A stretch of 64,000 nt of DNA from Tenrec ecaudatus (GCF_050624435.1 NC_134539.1:146726025-146790024); one strand, 5' to 3'. Shown: positions 21,860-32,319, counted from the stretch's first letter. The notes: a model not told the origin generated them from the sequence alone. Numbers and translations are program-made.

Positions 21860-22000
21860 CTCAGTTGCAGACTGAAAGCTTAGCAGTTCGGTCCACGCAG
21901 GGGTACTTGGAAGAAAGATCTGGTGATCAGCTTTGGAAGAACCTACAAAGGGACAGGTGAGGTTGCTTTGAATGGGAACTGACTCAGGGCAACTTCCAAG
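21860..22000 (+). repeat. AfroSINE fragment, GAAAGATCTGGTGATC subfamily
   Basis: CTGAAAGCTTAGCAGTTCGG, then GAAGAAAGATCTGGTGATCA and GGAACTGACTC, is the subfamily that shares the GAAAGACCTGGTGAT block with 5072-5175. Confidence 0.6.
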
Positions 22001-22011
22001 TCCAAATTCTA

Positions 22012-22165
22012 AAAACCAAGTTCACTGCTGTTGAGTCCATGCTGACTCCTAGCGCCCCCTGTGGGTTCCTGAGACTGTCACTGTTGATGGGAGCAGAATG
22101 CCCAACCTTTTCCCCTCAGAGCTGCCCGATCAATGCGTAACCACTGTGCCACCAGGGTTCCTGAC
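22012..22165 (-). repeat. AfroSINE
   Basis: The minus strand gives GAACCCTGGTGGCACAGTGG, GTTACGCATTGATCGGGC, CTGCTCCCATCAACAG and AGTCTCAGGAACCCACAGGG. Confidence 0.8.
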
Positions 22166-22194
22166 TCCGGGCAACGGCTGAGTCCAAGTTCAAA

Positions 22195-22395
22195 AACGCA
22201 AACTCATTGTCATCAGGTTAATGCTGACTCATAGGGATCCTCTAGACAGGATAGAACTAGCCCTGTGGGTTTCTGAGACCAATAAACCTTTATGGGAACA
22301 GAGAGCCTCATCTCGGTGCCTGCTGTGTTTGAACACCTGCCCTTGTGGTTAGCAAACAGCCCAACGGGTAACCCACCACACCATCAGGGACCACA
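22195..22395 (-). repeat. AfroSINE
   Basis: The minus strand gives GTCCCTGATGGTGTGGTGGG, GTTTGCTAACCACAAGGGC, GTTCCCATAAAGG and TCTCAGAAACCCACAGGGC. It is the second of two antisense copies in a row. Confidence 0.85.
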
Positions 22396-22611
22396 AACTT
22401 CCTCTTTTCCTGCCGATGAGATCTGTGCGAATGACCTGGACGGAGCAAACTCAAGCCAGACTTGAACTTCATTCGGGCAATAGGAGGAGAGCCGGCCGTG
22501 CAGCTTGAAAATCTGTGCTTCATCTTCCCTGGTCCCCTCCCAAGCTTGGATTTCAGTCTTATTCGTGTCTCTTTGATTTATCCATATTCGTATTTTCACG
22601 TGATTACATGG

Positions 22612-22744
22612 ATGGGCACCAGGGCCACAACCAATTGGCTCACACATAAACAGTTGTGAAGATGGCGCAGGGCCCAGCGGTGGCTTGTTCTATTGTGCAT
22701 GGGAGTTGTTATGAGGTGGCTCGATGGCACCTCACAACAACGTA
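22612..22744 (+). repeat. RTE-type LINE 3' end
   Basis: GTGAAGATGGCGCAGGGCCC, TTCTATTGTGCATGGG and GGCTCGATGGCACCTCACAA with a short CAA tail match the 3' terminus of the local RTE family. Confidence 0.7.
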
Positions 22745-23204
22745 TACTTAATTAGGGCGGTGCTCCTCCAGGCCTCTTGTGAATACGAGCATATCTGGGG
22801 TGAATGATAAATGGGGTGAGGACCTTGGGTGGGTACCAGGCAGCTCCCTGGGTCTCAGACTCAAGCTGGTTGAGCGTGTCTCCATCTCAGGAAGGCGGCC
22901 CCAGCTGGCAGGTGCACACCCTGTCCCCTTGTCACCGAGCCTTGGCTGAGATCCTGGCAGCTCCCCACTCAGTTCTTGGAAACCTGGCAAGTGACCCTAA
23001 TTCCATCCCATGATGCTGTCCCTGACTTCCGGGACTGGCTCCCATGCTGCTGGCATCTTCTGCGAGTGTTAACTCCCCAACATAACTGGTTTCTAGCTTG
23101 CCACCGGCACAGGCTGGCATCCTCTGACCCTTCTAAAGCCCCCTGACTGGGTCCCACCTTCACTTATAGGTCTCCCATGGCTCTTGGGTGAAGGCCCCAA
23201 TTCA
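22745..23204. other. Unassigned intergenic sequence
   Basis: It appears unique and moderately GC-rich; no gene signal was seen. Confidence 0.45.
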
Positions 23205-23615
23205 TTAGCTTTCTGCTCCACACCTCATATTTCTCCCAAATTCACAACCCAGCTTCCTCTTGGTGCACACCCCAACTCCCACAGTTCACACTATAGCTCC
23301 CCTCTGGTGCACACCTGAGCTCCCCCTGAGTCACACCCAGGCTCCTCCACGGTCACACACCCGCTTCCCCTGATTCACACTCCCGCTCTCCCCCTGGTGC
23401 ACACCCTGACTCCCCCAGTTCACACTCCAGCTCCCCTCTGGTTCACACCCCAGGTCCCCCTGAGTCACACCCAGGCTCCTCCACGGTCACACCCCCACTT
23501 CCCCTGATTCACACTCCTGCTCCCCCTTGATTCGCACCCTGACTCCCCCAGTTCAACCTCCAGCTCCCCTCTGGTTCACACCCCAGGTCCCCACTGCTTT
23601 ACACCTTGGCTCTGC
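23205..23615. repeat. ~134-bp minisatellite, about 2.5-3 units
   Basis: The phrase CTCCC(A/C)CAGTTCA begins at 23276, 23410 and 23543, so the period is 133-134 bp. Each unit is itself built of ~24-26-bp modules of the form (G/T)TCACAC-CC-GCTCCCC(C)T, giving a nested repeat. Units differ at a few percent of positions. Confidence 0.85.
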
Positions 23616-23617
23616 CC

Positions 23618-23730
23618 TGGGTCATATCTTAGCTTCACTTATTCCCCTGCTTTGTGACCTGAGCAAGTTAATTTCCTTCTACCTCAGATTCTTCATCTGT
23701 AAAATGGGAATAACAATCTACCTACTGCGT
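23618..23730 (+). repeat. MIR SINE fragment
   Basis: TTTGTGACCTGAGCAAGTTA, CTCAGATTCTTCATCTGTAA and AATGGGAATAAC is the MIR core region. Confidence 0.75.
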
Positions 23731-24438
23731 TAGGCTTGGATCTCTAGAGTGGTGAAACCAGTGAGTTTATATATGTATATATCACAGGATTATATATATA
23801 ATCTGCATATATTATATAGCATATATTTCATTATATATAAAACGAAAATGACTCACACAGTTGAGGAATGGATTAGTCCAGGCTAGTTTCAAGTGCATGG
23901 GTGAGATGCTAATTAAGCTAGAGGCTTCTCCTGGCTGCCATACCTTCAGGGACTGATGGACCTAGGATTGTCAGGGACAGCACAGACTGCAGAGGTAGAT
24001 GAATTCAAGGTCCGCAAGTCTTGTGATGGGAGAGGCAAATGAATCCAAGGTCGACAGGGGAGACGGCAGACCACTGATTGCTCCCAGAGTCAGCAGGCAA
24101 TATGGCAAGTTCTTGGCTTACGTGAAAGAACCAGACACTAAAGAGCCAAATGCAAGCTGTAAGCCCAGCAAGAAGCAAGTTTTCCACGGCAACTGTTTAA
24201 AGAAGTAGTAGGCCACAGCCCCCGAGAAAACCTCCTTTCAAGTTCAACATGGCTGTGATCTGAGTAAAGGGTTGGCACTCCACCGTAATCTTTCTACCAC
24301 TTCTTGGCAGCTCACAGCCATCAAGTATCTTAGGTTAAGTCATGTCATGATGGCGTACTAGGTCCCAACTGCCAAACCACTGAGAATACTGGCCCAGTCA
24401 AGTTGACATAAAACTCAACTTTCACACTTAACTCAAAA
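23729..24438 (+). mobile_element. LTR-like fossil
   Basis: It opens GCGTTAGGCTTGGATCTCTA and closes CAGTCAAGTTGACATAAAAC with TTTCACA. This is the start and end pattern of an abundant eutherian LTR-like family related to the copies at 17556-18029 and 24628-25207. An AT-rich tract follows the left end. It looks broken and old. Confidence 0.45.
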
Positions 24439-24625
24439 GGTTGTGTTGTTGTTAGGTGCCTTTGAGTCAGCTCCAACTCACAGTGACCTGATGTACAACC
24501 GTGACCCGATGCACAACTCACAGTGACCCAATGTACAACAGAAACACTGCCTGCTCCTGCACCTTTCTTACAATGATTGTTTTGTTTGAGCCCATTGTTG
24601 CAGCCACTGTATCCATCCATCTTGA
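24432..24625 (-). repeat. RTE-type LINE 3' end, antisense
   Basis: The left edge GTTGTTGTTAGGTGCCTTTG is the complement of the CAA-tailed RTE 3' end. CACTGCCTGCTCCTGCACC and CCATTGTTGCAGCCACTGT complement the conserved C-terminal codons. It contains a small internal duplication of the CACAGTGACC segment. Confidence 0.75.
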
Positions 24626-24627
24626 TG

Positions 24628-25207
24628 GTTGTGGTAGCTATATAATCGTTTGTCCATTTGAGGATTAAGAGTGAAGGGGTGGAGTCTAGTCTGTCAGTCG
24701 GGTCACAGCCGATGAGGCTTCTGTGTGGGTATGGCCGTCTCCTGAGAATTCTGGGAACTGCTGTATTTCCCTCCTTGGAGATGGGAGACACTTCTCTCTC
24801 TCTCTCTCTATTCACTCCCTGGGAGACATTGCAGCTGACAAGACACATGGAACTATGCTAGAAGCCACATGGACCTACCCTGATGCAACCACACCACTGA
24901 AGCCGGAGAAGCCACATAGAGACCCCTGCCAGCACTGAGATGCTTATAGTGTTACTGGACCCAAAGACTTTCTACCCACTGGCCTGTGATCATCCTGCAT
25001 TTGGCATCATTGCATGTGTTTCATGAGTCTGAAGAGGACTTTATAGATCGGTATCGGACATATGGGCTAATATTGAACTTATGGGTTTGGACTGGACTGG
25101 GTTGGGATGCTTTCTTAATGTATAATTGCTCTTTATATAAAACTCTCTTTCTTACACATATGAGTTTCTATGGATTTTTTTTCTCTAGTCTACCCGGACT
25201 AACACAA
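24628..25207 (-). mobile_element. LTR-like fossil
   Basis: The minus strand opens TGTTAGTCCGGG and ends in CTACCACA. It aligns over most of its length with 17556-18029 (shared GGCATCATTG, GGGCTAATAT, TGCTCTTT and CACATATGAGT blocks), so the two are copies of one dispersed family. A CT-rich run at about 24790-24810 is internal. Confidence 0.55.
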
Positions 25208-25284
25208 TGGTCTCCTACTTTTTCTTTGCCCTTCTTTTTTAACAAGCATGATGTTTTTTTCAAGCGGCTGATCTATCCTTAAAA

Positions 25285-27231
25285 CACAAAAAAGTACACG
25301 AGATGAAGTCTCATCATCTTTGATTTTAAGAAGCATTCAGAGGACAGCACTGAAGCTGCAGCTCAGAGAGAGGGACATGTCTGAGCAGAGCACACAGGAG
25401 CTGATGAAGGGGGAAGAAGAGAGAGTGGAGCGCACCCTGGCCCACCAAGCCTTGAGGACGATATCCCTGTTCAGAGAATCCAATCCACAGAGAAGACCAT
25501 ATGGCTGGCCTCACTATGAGACACGATATCCTTCACTGACCCATAATCCTACAGGGAACAACACTGGAGACACAGTGTGGGAATTGCGCCCGATCTGATC
25601 CCACCACACCGAGGCAAAACACTAAGGGCGTGCAACAGAACCGCAAGGGGAGTAGAGCAAGGAAGTTCTGAGGGAATACCAAAAATAGGCTTTGGGCCCA
25701 GGGCGTGGCCCCCCATCATATTAGACCAGAAAGCACTCCTAAACTGGCTGGGGGTACAGGGAATCCAGGGTGGACGATACCTTTAGGACCAGGGGTGTGA
25801 GGGGCGATGCTGGGAGAGTGGAGGGTGAGTGGGTTGGAAAGGGGGAACTGATTACAAGGATCCACATGTGACCTCTTCCCTGGGAGAGGGACAGCAGAGA
25901 AGGGGGGGGGAGGGAGACTCCGGATAGGGCAAGATATGACAAAATAATAATGTATAAATTGCCAAGGGCACATGAGGGAGGGGGGAGCGGGGAGGGATGG
26001 GGAAGCGGGGAGGGAGGGGGCAAAAAAAAGAGGACCTGATGCAGGGGCTTGGGTGGAGAGCAAATGCTTTGAGAATGATTGGGGCAGGGAATGTGCGGAT
26101 GTGCTTTATACAATTGATGTATGTATATGTGTGGATTGTGATAAGAGTTGTATGAGCCCCTAATAAAATGTTTAAAAAGAAAACACTCCTAAACTAACAA
26201 ACAGATCTTGAACTATTTACAGGCTTTTTTGGGTCATTGGTTTTTGTTTTCTTTTGTTTCTTTGTTTTCCTGTCTCATTTTTGGGCATATTATTATCTCT
26301 GCAGGTCTATCTAGATAAAATATTTGGGATAAACAATCTGGAGGAGAAAATAACCAGACCGACGGTTCTGTGGGACACGGGAGAGGGGGAGGGGTGGGAA
26401 AGGAAGTGGTGTTAGCCAATCCAGGGACAAGGGAACAACAAGTGATCCAAAATCAATGGCGAGGAGGGGGTAGTATGCCTGGTAGGTCTTGATCAAGGGA
26501 AATGTAACCAAGAGGAATTACTGAAAACCAAATGAAGGCTGAGCATGATGGTGGAACAGAGGAAAGTAAAAGGAAATAGAAGAAAGAACTAGGAAGCAAA
26601 GGGCATTTATAGAGGTTTAAATACAGGCATGTACATATGTAAATATCTTTATATATGACGATGGGGAAATAGCTCTATGTGAATGTATTTATAGGTTTAG
26701 TATTAAGGTAGCAGATGGACATTGGGCCTCTACTCAAGTACTCCCTCAATGCAAGAACACTGTTCTTTTAAACAGGCATTCCATGATGCTCACCTTCCTG
26801 ACAGGATCACTGAAGACAAAATGGATGCATAAGAAAATGGTGCCCAGCTATCAAAAGATATAGCATGTGGGTTCTTAAAGGCTTGAAGATAAACAAGGGG
26901 CCATCTAGCTGAGAAGCAACAAAGCCCACATGGAAGAAGCACACCACCAGCCTGTATAATCAAGAGGTGTCGATGGGATCAGGTATCAGGCATCAAAGAA
27001 CAAAAAATCATTGTGAATGAGGGGGAGGGTGGAGTGGAGACCCAAAGCCCATCTGTAGGCAACTGGACATCCCCTTACAGAAGGGTTAAGTAGAGGAGAC
27101 AAGCCAGTCAAGGTGCAGTATAGCAACAATGAAACATACAACTTTCCTCTAATTCTTTAATGCTTCCCCCACCCCTCGACTATAATGACCCCAATTTTAC
27201 TTTACAAATCTGGCTAGATCAGAGGATGTCC
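25285..27231 (+). repeat. L1-type LINE UTR-rich fragment, interrupted
   Basis: The left part (25285-25745) and right part (26196-27231) are separated by a later insertion of another L1 3' end. The right part contains AGGCTTGAAGATAAACAAGG, CCATCTAGCTGAGAAGCAAC and GAGGTGTCGATGGGATCAGG, matched in antisense by the copies at 869 and 33542. It breaks off before the terminal AATAAAATG and joins an inverted piece at 27232. No ORF2 was seen. Confidence 0.65.
25746..26177 (+). mobile_element. L1-type 3'-end insertion with 18-bp target duplication
   Basis: The target AGAAAGCACTCCTAAACT (25728-25745) recurs as AGAAAACACTCCTAAACT (26178-26195), 17 of 18 identical. The insert runs from GGCTGGGGGTACAGGG to CCTAATAAAATGT plus A-run and extends about 170 bp further 5' than its sisters at 8694 and 20861. 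Confidence 0.8.
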
Positions 27232-27525
27232 ACTGGTAGCGCCATGGGTAAGTGAGGGACATGGCGTCTGGCCCTATATCCTTTCTATTCATTGGCTGCT
27301 CTCAGCAGGATTATCATTCTCGGGGCTTGGAGGGCCAGGATGTTCTCCACTCTTTCTCCTTCCCTCTTCGTTTGCCCCTGTGTGCTCTGATCAGATGTGA
27401 CCCTCTCCCTGGGCTGTTTTAGTGCTGTCCTCTGAAGTCCATTCTTCTGGAGGGAGGGGGTGGGATGTCCACGTAGTTGGGGTTGGGGCTGCCCCCGCAG
27501 ACCTCTCTATTAGTTCCCGATTTTG
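27232..27525 (-). repeat. L1-type fragment, inverted relative to 25300-25560
   Basis: The minus strand reads TTCAGAGGACAGCACTAAAA, CTGATCAGAGCACACAGGGG and ACATCCTGGCCCTCCAAGCC, matching the plus strand of 25337-25450 (TTCAGAGGACAGCACTGAAG and so on). It directly abuts the truncated right end of that element, forming a large inverted arrangement. Confidence 0.65.
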
Positions 27526-28678
27526 ATTTTCTTTACCTTGAGTTGTAATCCATACTGCAGGCTGCAATCCTTGACCTTCATCAGCAAGTGCTACAAGTCC
27601 TCCTCCCTTTCAGCAAGCAAGGCTGTGTCATCAGAATATCAACAGTTATCAATAAGCCTTCCTCCAATCTTTATGCTGTTTTTCCTCACATGGTTCAGCC
27701 TCTTGGATCATTTGCACAGCGTCCAGTTTGAATACGTGTGGTGCAAGGGAACAAGCCTGATGTCCACCTTCCTGATTTTAAACCATGCAACATGCCTTGT
27801 TCTGCTTCGATGACTGCCTCCTGATCCAGGCACAGATCCCACAGGAGCACAATGAAGTGTCCTGCGGCTCCCATTTCCCTTCCAATGCTATCCATAAATT
27901 GTTATCATCCACATAGTCAAATTCTTTGCAAAGCCAAAGAACACAAGGGAGCATCTTTCTGGTAGTCTTTGCATTGAGCCAAGATTTATCTGATACCAGT
28001 AATGTATCTGATACCAGATGCATCTGTCACCCCTCGGTCCATGGCCTCTTCTGAATCCATCCTGAATTTCTAGCCACTCCTTGAATGTGCTGCTGCAACT
28101 GCTGTTGCATGATCTCTAGAAAAATTTTACTTGCATGTGATATAAACAATATGGCTCCGTAGTTTCCGCATTCTGTTGGGTCGTGTTTCTTTCGAACAGG
28201 TACAAATAATTGGATCTCTTACAGTTGGTTGGCCAGGTAGGTGCCTTTCAGCTTTCCTGACCCCAATGAATGGCTGTTTCCAGCTTGTTGAAACACGTCA
28301 ATTGGTGTTCCCTCAATTCCTGGAACGGTTTTCTTTTTCCCTATTGCCTTCAGTGCAGCTTGAACTTCTTCCTTCGGGACTGTTGGTTCCTGACCCTATT
28401 CTATCGTGACATGACTGAATTGTGACTAGTTCTTTCTGATCCAGAGATCCTGTGTCTCCCTTCCATCGTCTTTGGATGCTTCCTGCATTGGTCAATAGTT
28501 TGCTTATAGACTCTTAATACTTCAGTTCAGTCCTTGCCTCTTTTTCTTTAGTTGTTTCAGCTTATGATTTGCTGAATGTGTTCTTTCTTTTTTGTTTCCT
28601 ACCTCTAGGTCTTTGCATTTCTTGTGATAATATTTCCCTTTGTCTTCTTGGGATGCCCTTGGGAATTTTGTTTAGCTC

Positions 28679-29523
28679 TTTTTTTTGCTGCAAAAGGAAG
28701 CTTTATTGTTTCCATTTGGTCCCAGCTGGGGGGAGGGGCTCCAGGGCGGTGGCGCTTGGGGGTTCAGGCAGAGGGCCCCTGGCAGGTGGCTCGGCGCCGC
28801 AGGTTCCTAGTCTTCTTTGAGAGTGAGCCTCTCGAAGAGATACTCGCCCAGCCGGCCTGGGGGCTGGCCAGCCTGCGGAGGTGGGTCAGGTGGTCGCCCA
28901 TCTTCTTGAGGAGTTTCACCTCCTTGTCCAGGAAGTGGTTCCCCAGAAAGTCACAGAGATGAGGGTCGGCATGCAGGTCCAGAAGAGCCTGGTTGAGTTT
29001 TTTCTCCAGGGCCAGGGCAGCTTCCGTGGCGTCCAGGGTTCGACCCCACTCATCTTGAGATGGCTTCTGCACATCCTGGAAGAGGGCGCGGCCACCGCGC
29101 TGGTTCTGCAGCTTCAAGAGACGCTCGGCCCCCTCGCGCTGCTCCTTCGCCAGCTCGCGGAAGAAGTGCCCCCCGCCTTCCAAGGCCACATCGTCGCGGT
29201 CGAAAAAGAAGCCCAGAGAGGGGTGGGTGTCAGAGGCCTGCAGGTGCAGGTTGACCAGACGGTGGACGCCGGCCTCCGCGTCGGTGGAATAATTCTGATG
29301 GATCTGAGAGCTCATGATGCATCGGTTTGGAGGTCACCACACGCCAAATAAAAGTATCCGCTGGTCCCAAGAGGAGGGGCTGGCCGAGAAGATGGTCCCC
29401 AAGTTACTTCCAGAAAGAAACCTGTTGCGTGGCGGAGGGTTGGCGGCAGGGAGTCCCCGGACCTGTTCCGTTCAAACACTGTTGAAGCAAGACACAGATC
29501 CACGGGACCGCGGGGCGAGCTTC
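28679..29523 (-). pseudogene. FTL: Ferritin light chain processed retrocopy
   Basis: The intronless minus-strand frame starts [20 protein letters not shown] (ATG at 29313-29315) and follows FTL through [50 protein letters not shown] and KKMGDHLT. A block of about five codons (LGSAR-type loop) is missing in frame. A one-base deletion near codon 155 shifts the frame before [10 protein letters not shown], although the original terminal KED-stop is still present in another frame (to 28807). The copy carries 5' UTR, 3' UTR with an AATAAA-type signal (TTTATT near 28704 on the plus strand) and a short A-tail. Direct repeats TTGTTTAGCTCTTTT at 28668-28682 and 29524-29538 flank it, proving LINE-mediated retroposition. 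The parental protein forms the 24-mer iron store. I judge it non-functional or at best a variant; expression is unknown. Confidence 0.93.
29466..29494 (-). promoter_or_regulatory. Iron-responsive element carried by the FTL retrocopy
   Basis: The minus strand reads CTTGCTTCAACAGTGTTTGA then ACGG. The CAGTGT loop (29476-29481) is closed by a perfect 5-bp upper stem TTCAA/TTGAA, with an unpaired C on the 5' side, as IRP1/IRP2 binding requires in ferritin mRNAs. Confidence 0.85.
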
Positions 29524-29864
29524 TTGTTTAGCTCTTTTATGTCACCCTTTCTTCTGTTTGCTTAGTTACTCCACAATCCAGAACAAGGTTCAGGGTCTCT
29601 TCTGACATCCATTTGGATCGTTGCTTTCGCTCCTGTCTTTTTTATGACAGTTTGCTTCCATTGTGCTGATGTCCTTGACCTAATTTCCCCCAGCTCTTCA
29701 GGTCTCCTGTCATTCGTGTTCAATGCGTCAAATCTATTCTTGAGATGTCCTTCAAATTCAGGTGGGATAGACCCAAGGTCATATTTTGGCTCTTGTGGGC
29801 TTGTTTTATTTTTCAAATTTAACTTGAACTTATAAATATTGTGGTGAAGCAAAAAAACAAACAA

Positions 29865-29970
29865 AAACCCAAGCCCACTACCACTGAATTAATTCCTACC
29901 AGAGCAACCTTATAGGACAGAGCAGAACTGTTCCTTAATATTTCTGAGACAAACATTGTTTATGGAAGCT
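29865..29970 (-). repeat. AfroSINE 3' fragment
   Basis: The complement carries CTTCCATAAACA, TCTCAGAAATATT and CTGTCCTATAAGGTTGC with a GGTAGTGGGCTTGGG tail. Confidence 0.7.
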
Positions 29971-30044
29971 GCAACAGTTAAGGTTTTGTGTCAACTCATC
30001 CTTCATGTCCTGAATTACTGACATTCTCTGTCCTGAAGCCTTGC

Positions 30045-30300
30045 TCTTTCTCACCTCAGGCAGTTTCCTCTGCCTGAGAAATGTCCCTTTCCTTTCTTCA
30101 CCGACTCTTCCTCATTGTTCTTACAGTTCATTCAGGTGGCATCCCCTCTGGGTCCTCTCCCTGCCTCCTCTCCACCTGGCCATGTTTCAGTCTCTCCTTC
30201 TGAGAATGACTGGCCATTCCCTGAGAGGAGGGACGGCATTTGGCTTTCGCTGGCTGGCCCATGGGAGATGCCAACTGAACTGTATTGAATAAATTAGTGA
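30045..30300 (+). repeat. LINE-2-like 3' end
   Basis: TGCCTGAGAAATGTCCC, TTCATTCAGGTGGCATCCCC and the terminal TATTGAATAAATTAGTGA resemble an L2 3' end, an old family shared by mammals. The match is weak. Confidence 0.45.
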
Positions 30301-30394
30301 TGGGGGTCATGATCACCTCTGAGCACTGTGTGGACAAAAATGTACGAGCTAGGATTATGCAAATTATAAATAATAAGAATAACAACAAAGTCCC

Positions 30395-30602
30395 AGCCAC
30401 AGATGGTGGTGCAATGGTTAGGTGCTTGACTGGTAACCCAAAGATTGGTGGTTCAAATCTGTTCAGTGGCTTCTCAGAAGACAGATAGGATGATTACAAC
30501 CAAGAACACCCTGTTGTGGGGTGGGTGGGGAGGGTAGGACTACTTTGTCCCATGGGGTGGACTGTGAGACAGGGTCAATTGCACGGCACCCAACTCAACA
30601 GT
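30395..30602 (+). repeat. AfroSINE variant with GGTGGTGCAATGG head
   Basis: CAATGGTTAGGTGCTTGACT, AAAGATTGGTGGTTCAAATC and a CACGGCACCCAACTCAAC end; the 3' tail is of the RTE type rather than the TTGG type. Confidence 0.65.
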
Positions 30603-30789
30603 AAATGTGCTTTCAAAGCTGGAGTGAAATCTACATTCTGTCTTCACTGTTGACACTTGGTGGTACCCACGTTGGGACCCAACTTTTGGAGGACGGGTGG
30701 GACAAAGAGCCAGGATTCAGTCTAGAGGTACTGGCCACCATCCAGGCCGATTGGGCCAAGTCTCCGTTGGTACCCCCTGCGCATCTTAT

Positions 30790-30985
30790 CCTGTCTTGGA
30801 AAAGAGCAACTCTATGGGTCAGAGTGGAAGGGCTTCAGAGGGTTTCTGACGAAGGCAGCCATCGAGACGTGCCGCGAGCAGACTGCTGCATCTTTCTCCC
30901 ACAGGGCAATTGGTGGGCTCCAACCTCTCACTTTCCAGTTAGCGGTGGCCCATTTACACACTGCACCGCCATGACTCCTGAATTC
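30790..30985 (-). repeat. AfroSINE
   Basis: The minus strand shows a GGCGGTGCAG head, GGTTGGAGCCCACCAATTGC and GTGGGAGAAAGATGCAGCAG; 3' blocks are diverged. Confidence 0.65.
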
Positions 30986-31389
30986 ATGCCGGAGGCTCAC
31001 CCACGACACGACTAACAGTATGCTACAGAGACAGATGATCTCGGCGGGAGACAAAGGCATCCAGGATGTCTCCCGGGAGGAAATGTTTTTGGTTTTACAA
31101 TGTTCTTAGGTCTGATGTGAGAGGTGTTTGTGCTGGCCTTCCAGGGAGGTGACAGTCCCTGCATTGTCGGGTGAGGAGTTGTATGTGAAGACCGCTGACC
31201 AGAGTTCCCGCTCCAGGCTGGCACCAACAGGCGCGGTGCGCCAGGTGTTGCCAGCTCTCTAAGCAGTGTGACTTCACTGACCGACCATGCTCCCCTCTTA
31301 TCACGATGCTTGCCTTCCTGGATGACATGCAGACTGCATGGTAATAGATCATTTCCTAGAGATGATCAGAGTATCATTTTCCAGGGCAG

Positions 31390-31580
31390 GCTAAGGTTCT
31401 TTGGTGGTGCAAAGGATAACGTATTTGATGACTAAGCCCAAAGGCTGGTAGTTCGCACCCACCAAGAGGTGGTTAGTGATCTGCTTCCAAATGGTCACAG
31501 CCTTGAACACCTGATGGAACCGTTTGACTCTGTACACATGGGTTTGCCATGAGTGGGATCAATTTGGTGGCAAATAACCA
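31390..31580 (+). repeat. AfroSINE, diverged
   Basis: TTTGGTGGTGCAAAGGATAA, GGCTGGTAGTTCGCACCCAC, GATCTGCTTCCAAA and TTGCCATGAGTGG are in family order. Confidence 0.65.
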
Positions 31581-31734
31581 CGGGGCAGGAGAAGGAGCCC
31601 ACATTCTTACTGGTACATAAAGAAACATGCCCTCCTTTCCCGAGGCAGGGCAGAAGGACATGAGAAGCAAGCCTGGTGCTGTGCCAGTGGGGACTAACCC
31701 TTACAATCTGGATTATGCACATCTGTTCTGAAAC

Positions 31735-31915
31735 ATGGTTGTGGCTAGGAGTTGGGCAGCTAACTGCAAGGTCAGCAGTTTGACACCACCATCCACTCTG
31801 CAGGAGAGAGACATAGTCAGTTTCGGAAACTCACAGGAGCAACTCTACTGCCCGGTCCTTCAGGGGCACTGTGAGTCGTCATTGAGTCTATGGGAGCGAG
31901 TTTGGTTTTTGTGGG
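31735..31915 (+). repeat. AfroSINE
   Basis: GCAAGGTCAGCAGTTTGACA, ACTCTGCAGGAGAGAG, GTTTCGGAAACTCACAGG and GGAGCGAGTTTGGTTTTTG. Confidence 0.75.
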
Positions 31916-31984
31916 TTTGATCCGTAATCAGTAGGGGCTCCAATGTGGAGCAAGTAAACAAAATATTTCTTCCTTTCAGATGTT

Positions 31985-32185
31985 AATTCTCTTGGTGGGT
32001 TGCGAGTTGGGCTGTTAATCAGGAGGTCAGCAGTTTGAAATTACCAGCTGTCCTGTGGGAGAAAGCGGAGGCTTTCTACTCTGATAAAGATCTACAGTCT
32101 TGGAAACCCAAAGGGGAAGTTGTACCCTGTTCTAGAGGGTCACTATGAATTAGAATACACTGGACGGTAACGGGTTACTAAAAAT
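31985..32185 (+). repeat. AfroSINE
   Basis: GGAGGTCAGCAGTTTGAAAT, GGGAGAAAGCGGAGGC, TTTCTACTCTGATAAAGA and AGGGTCACTATGAATTAGAA. Confidence 0.85.
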
Positions 32186-32319
32186 ACTACCGATCGTTAT
32201 TTGTCTTTGGATATGTTTGGCTGTTGTTACACAAACATGACAGCCATGAAGGAATTTTGTTTTCAGGAAATCAATTTACTTACCACCCCACTCTGAAGAA
32301 ACTTCGCTACCATCTGTGG

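Larger units (their letters stand above)
27530..29862 (-). repeat. RTE/BovB-type LINE, reverse transcriptase part, split by a ferritin retrocopy
   Basis: Minus-strand frames read like BovB polymerase: near 29862 FDALNTNDRRPEELGEIRS with KKTGAKAT; between 28140 and 27900 a KKHDPTECGNYGAI stretch, DYVDDNNLW and LEGKWEPQD; near 27750 LLWDLCLDQEAVIEAEQG. That order (connector, RT finger, DYxKAFD-like block, LYxxQEATVRT-like block) runs downstream on the minus strand. Stops and frameshifts are many, so it is dead. The FTL retrocopy (28679-29523) inserted into it later. Confidence 0.75.

Noticed and set aside
23205-23615. CRISPR-like regular repeats
   Set aside because: This is a tandem minisatellite in a mammalian genome, without unique spacers or cas genes.
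28764-29315. Ferritin light chain as a functional gene
   Set aside because: It has no introns, exact target duplications, an A-tail, lies inside a dead LINE and carries a frameshift: a retrocopy.
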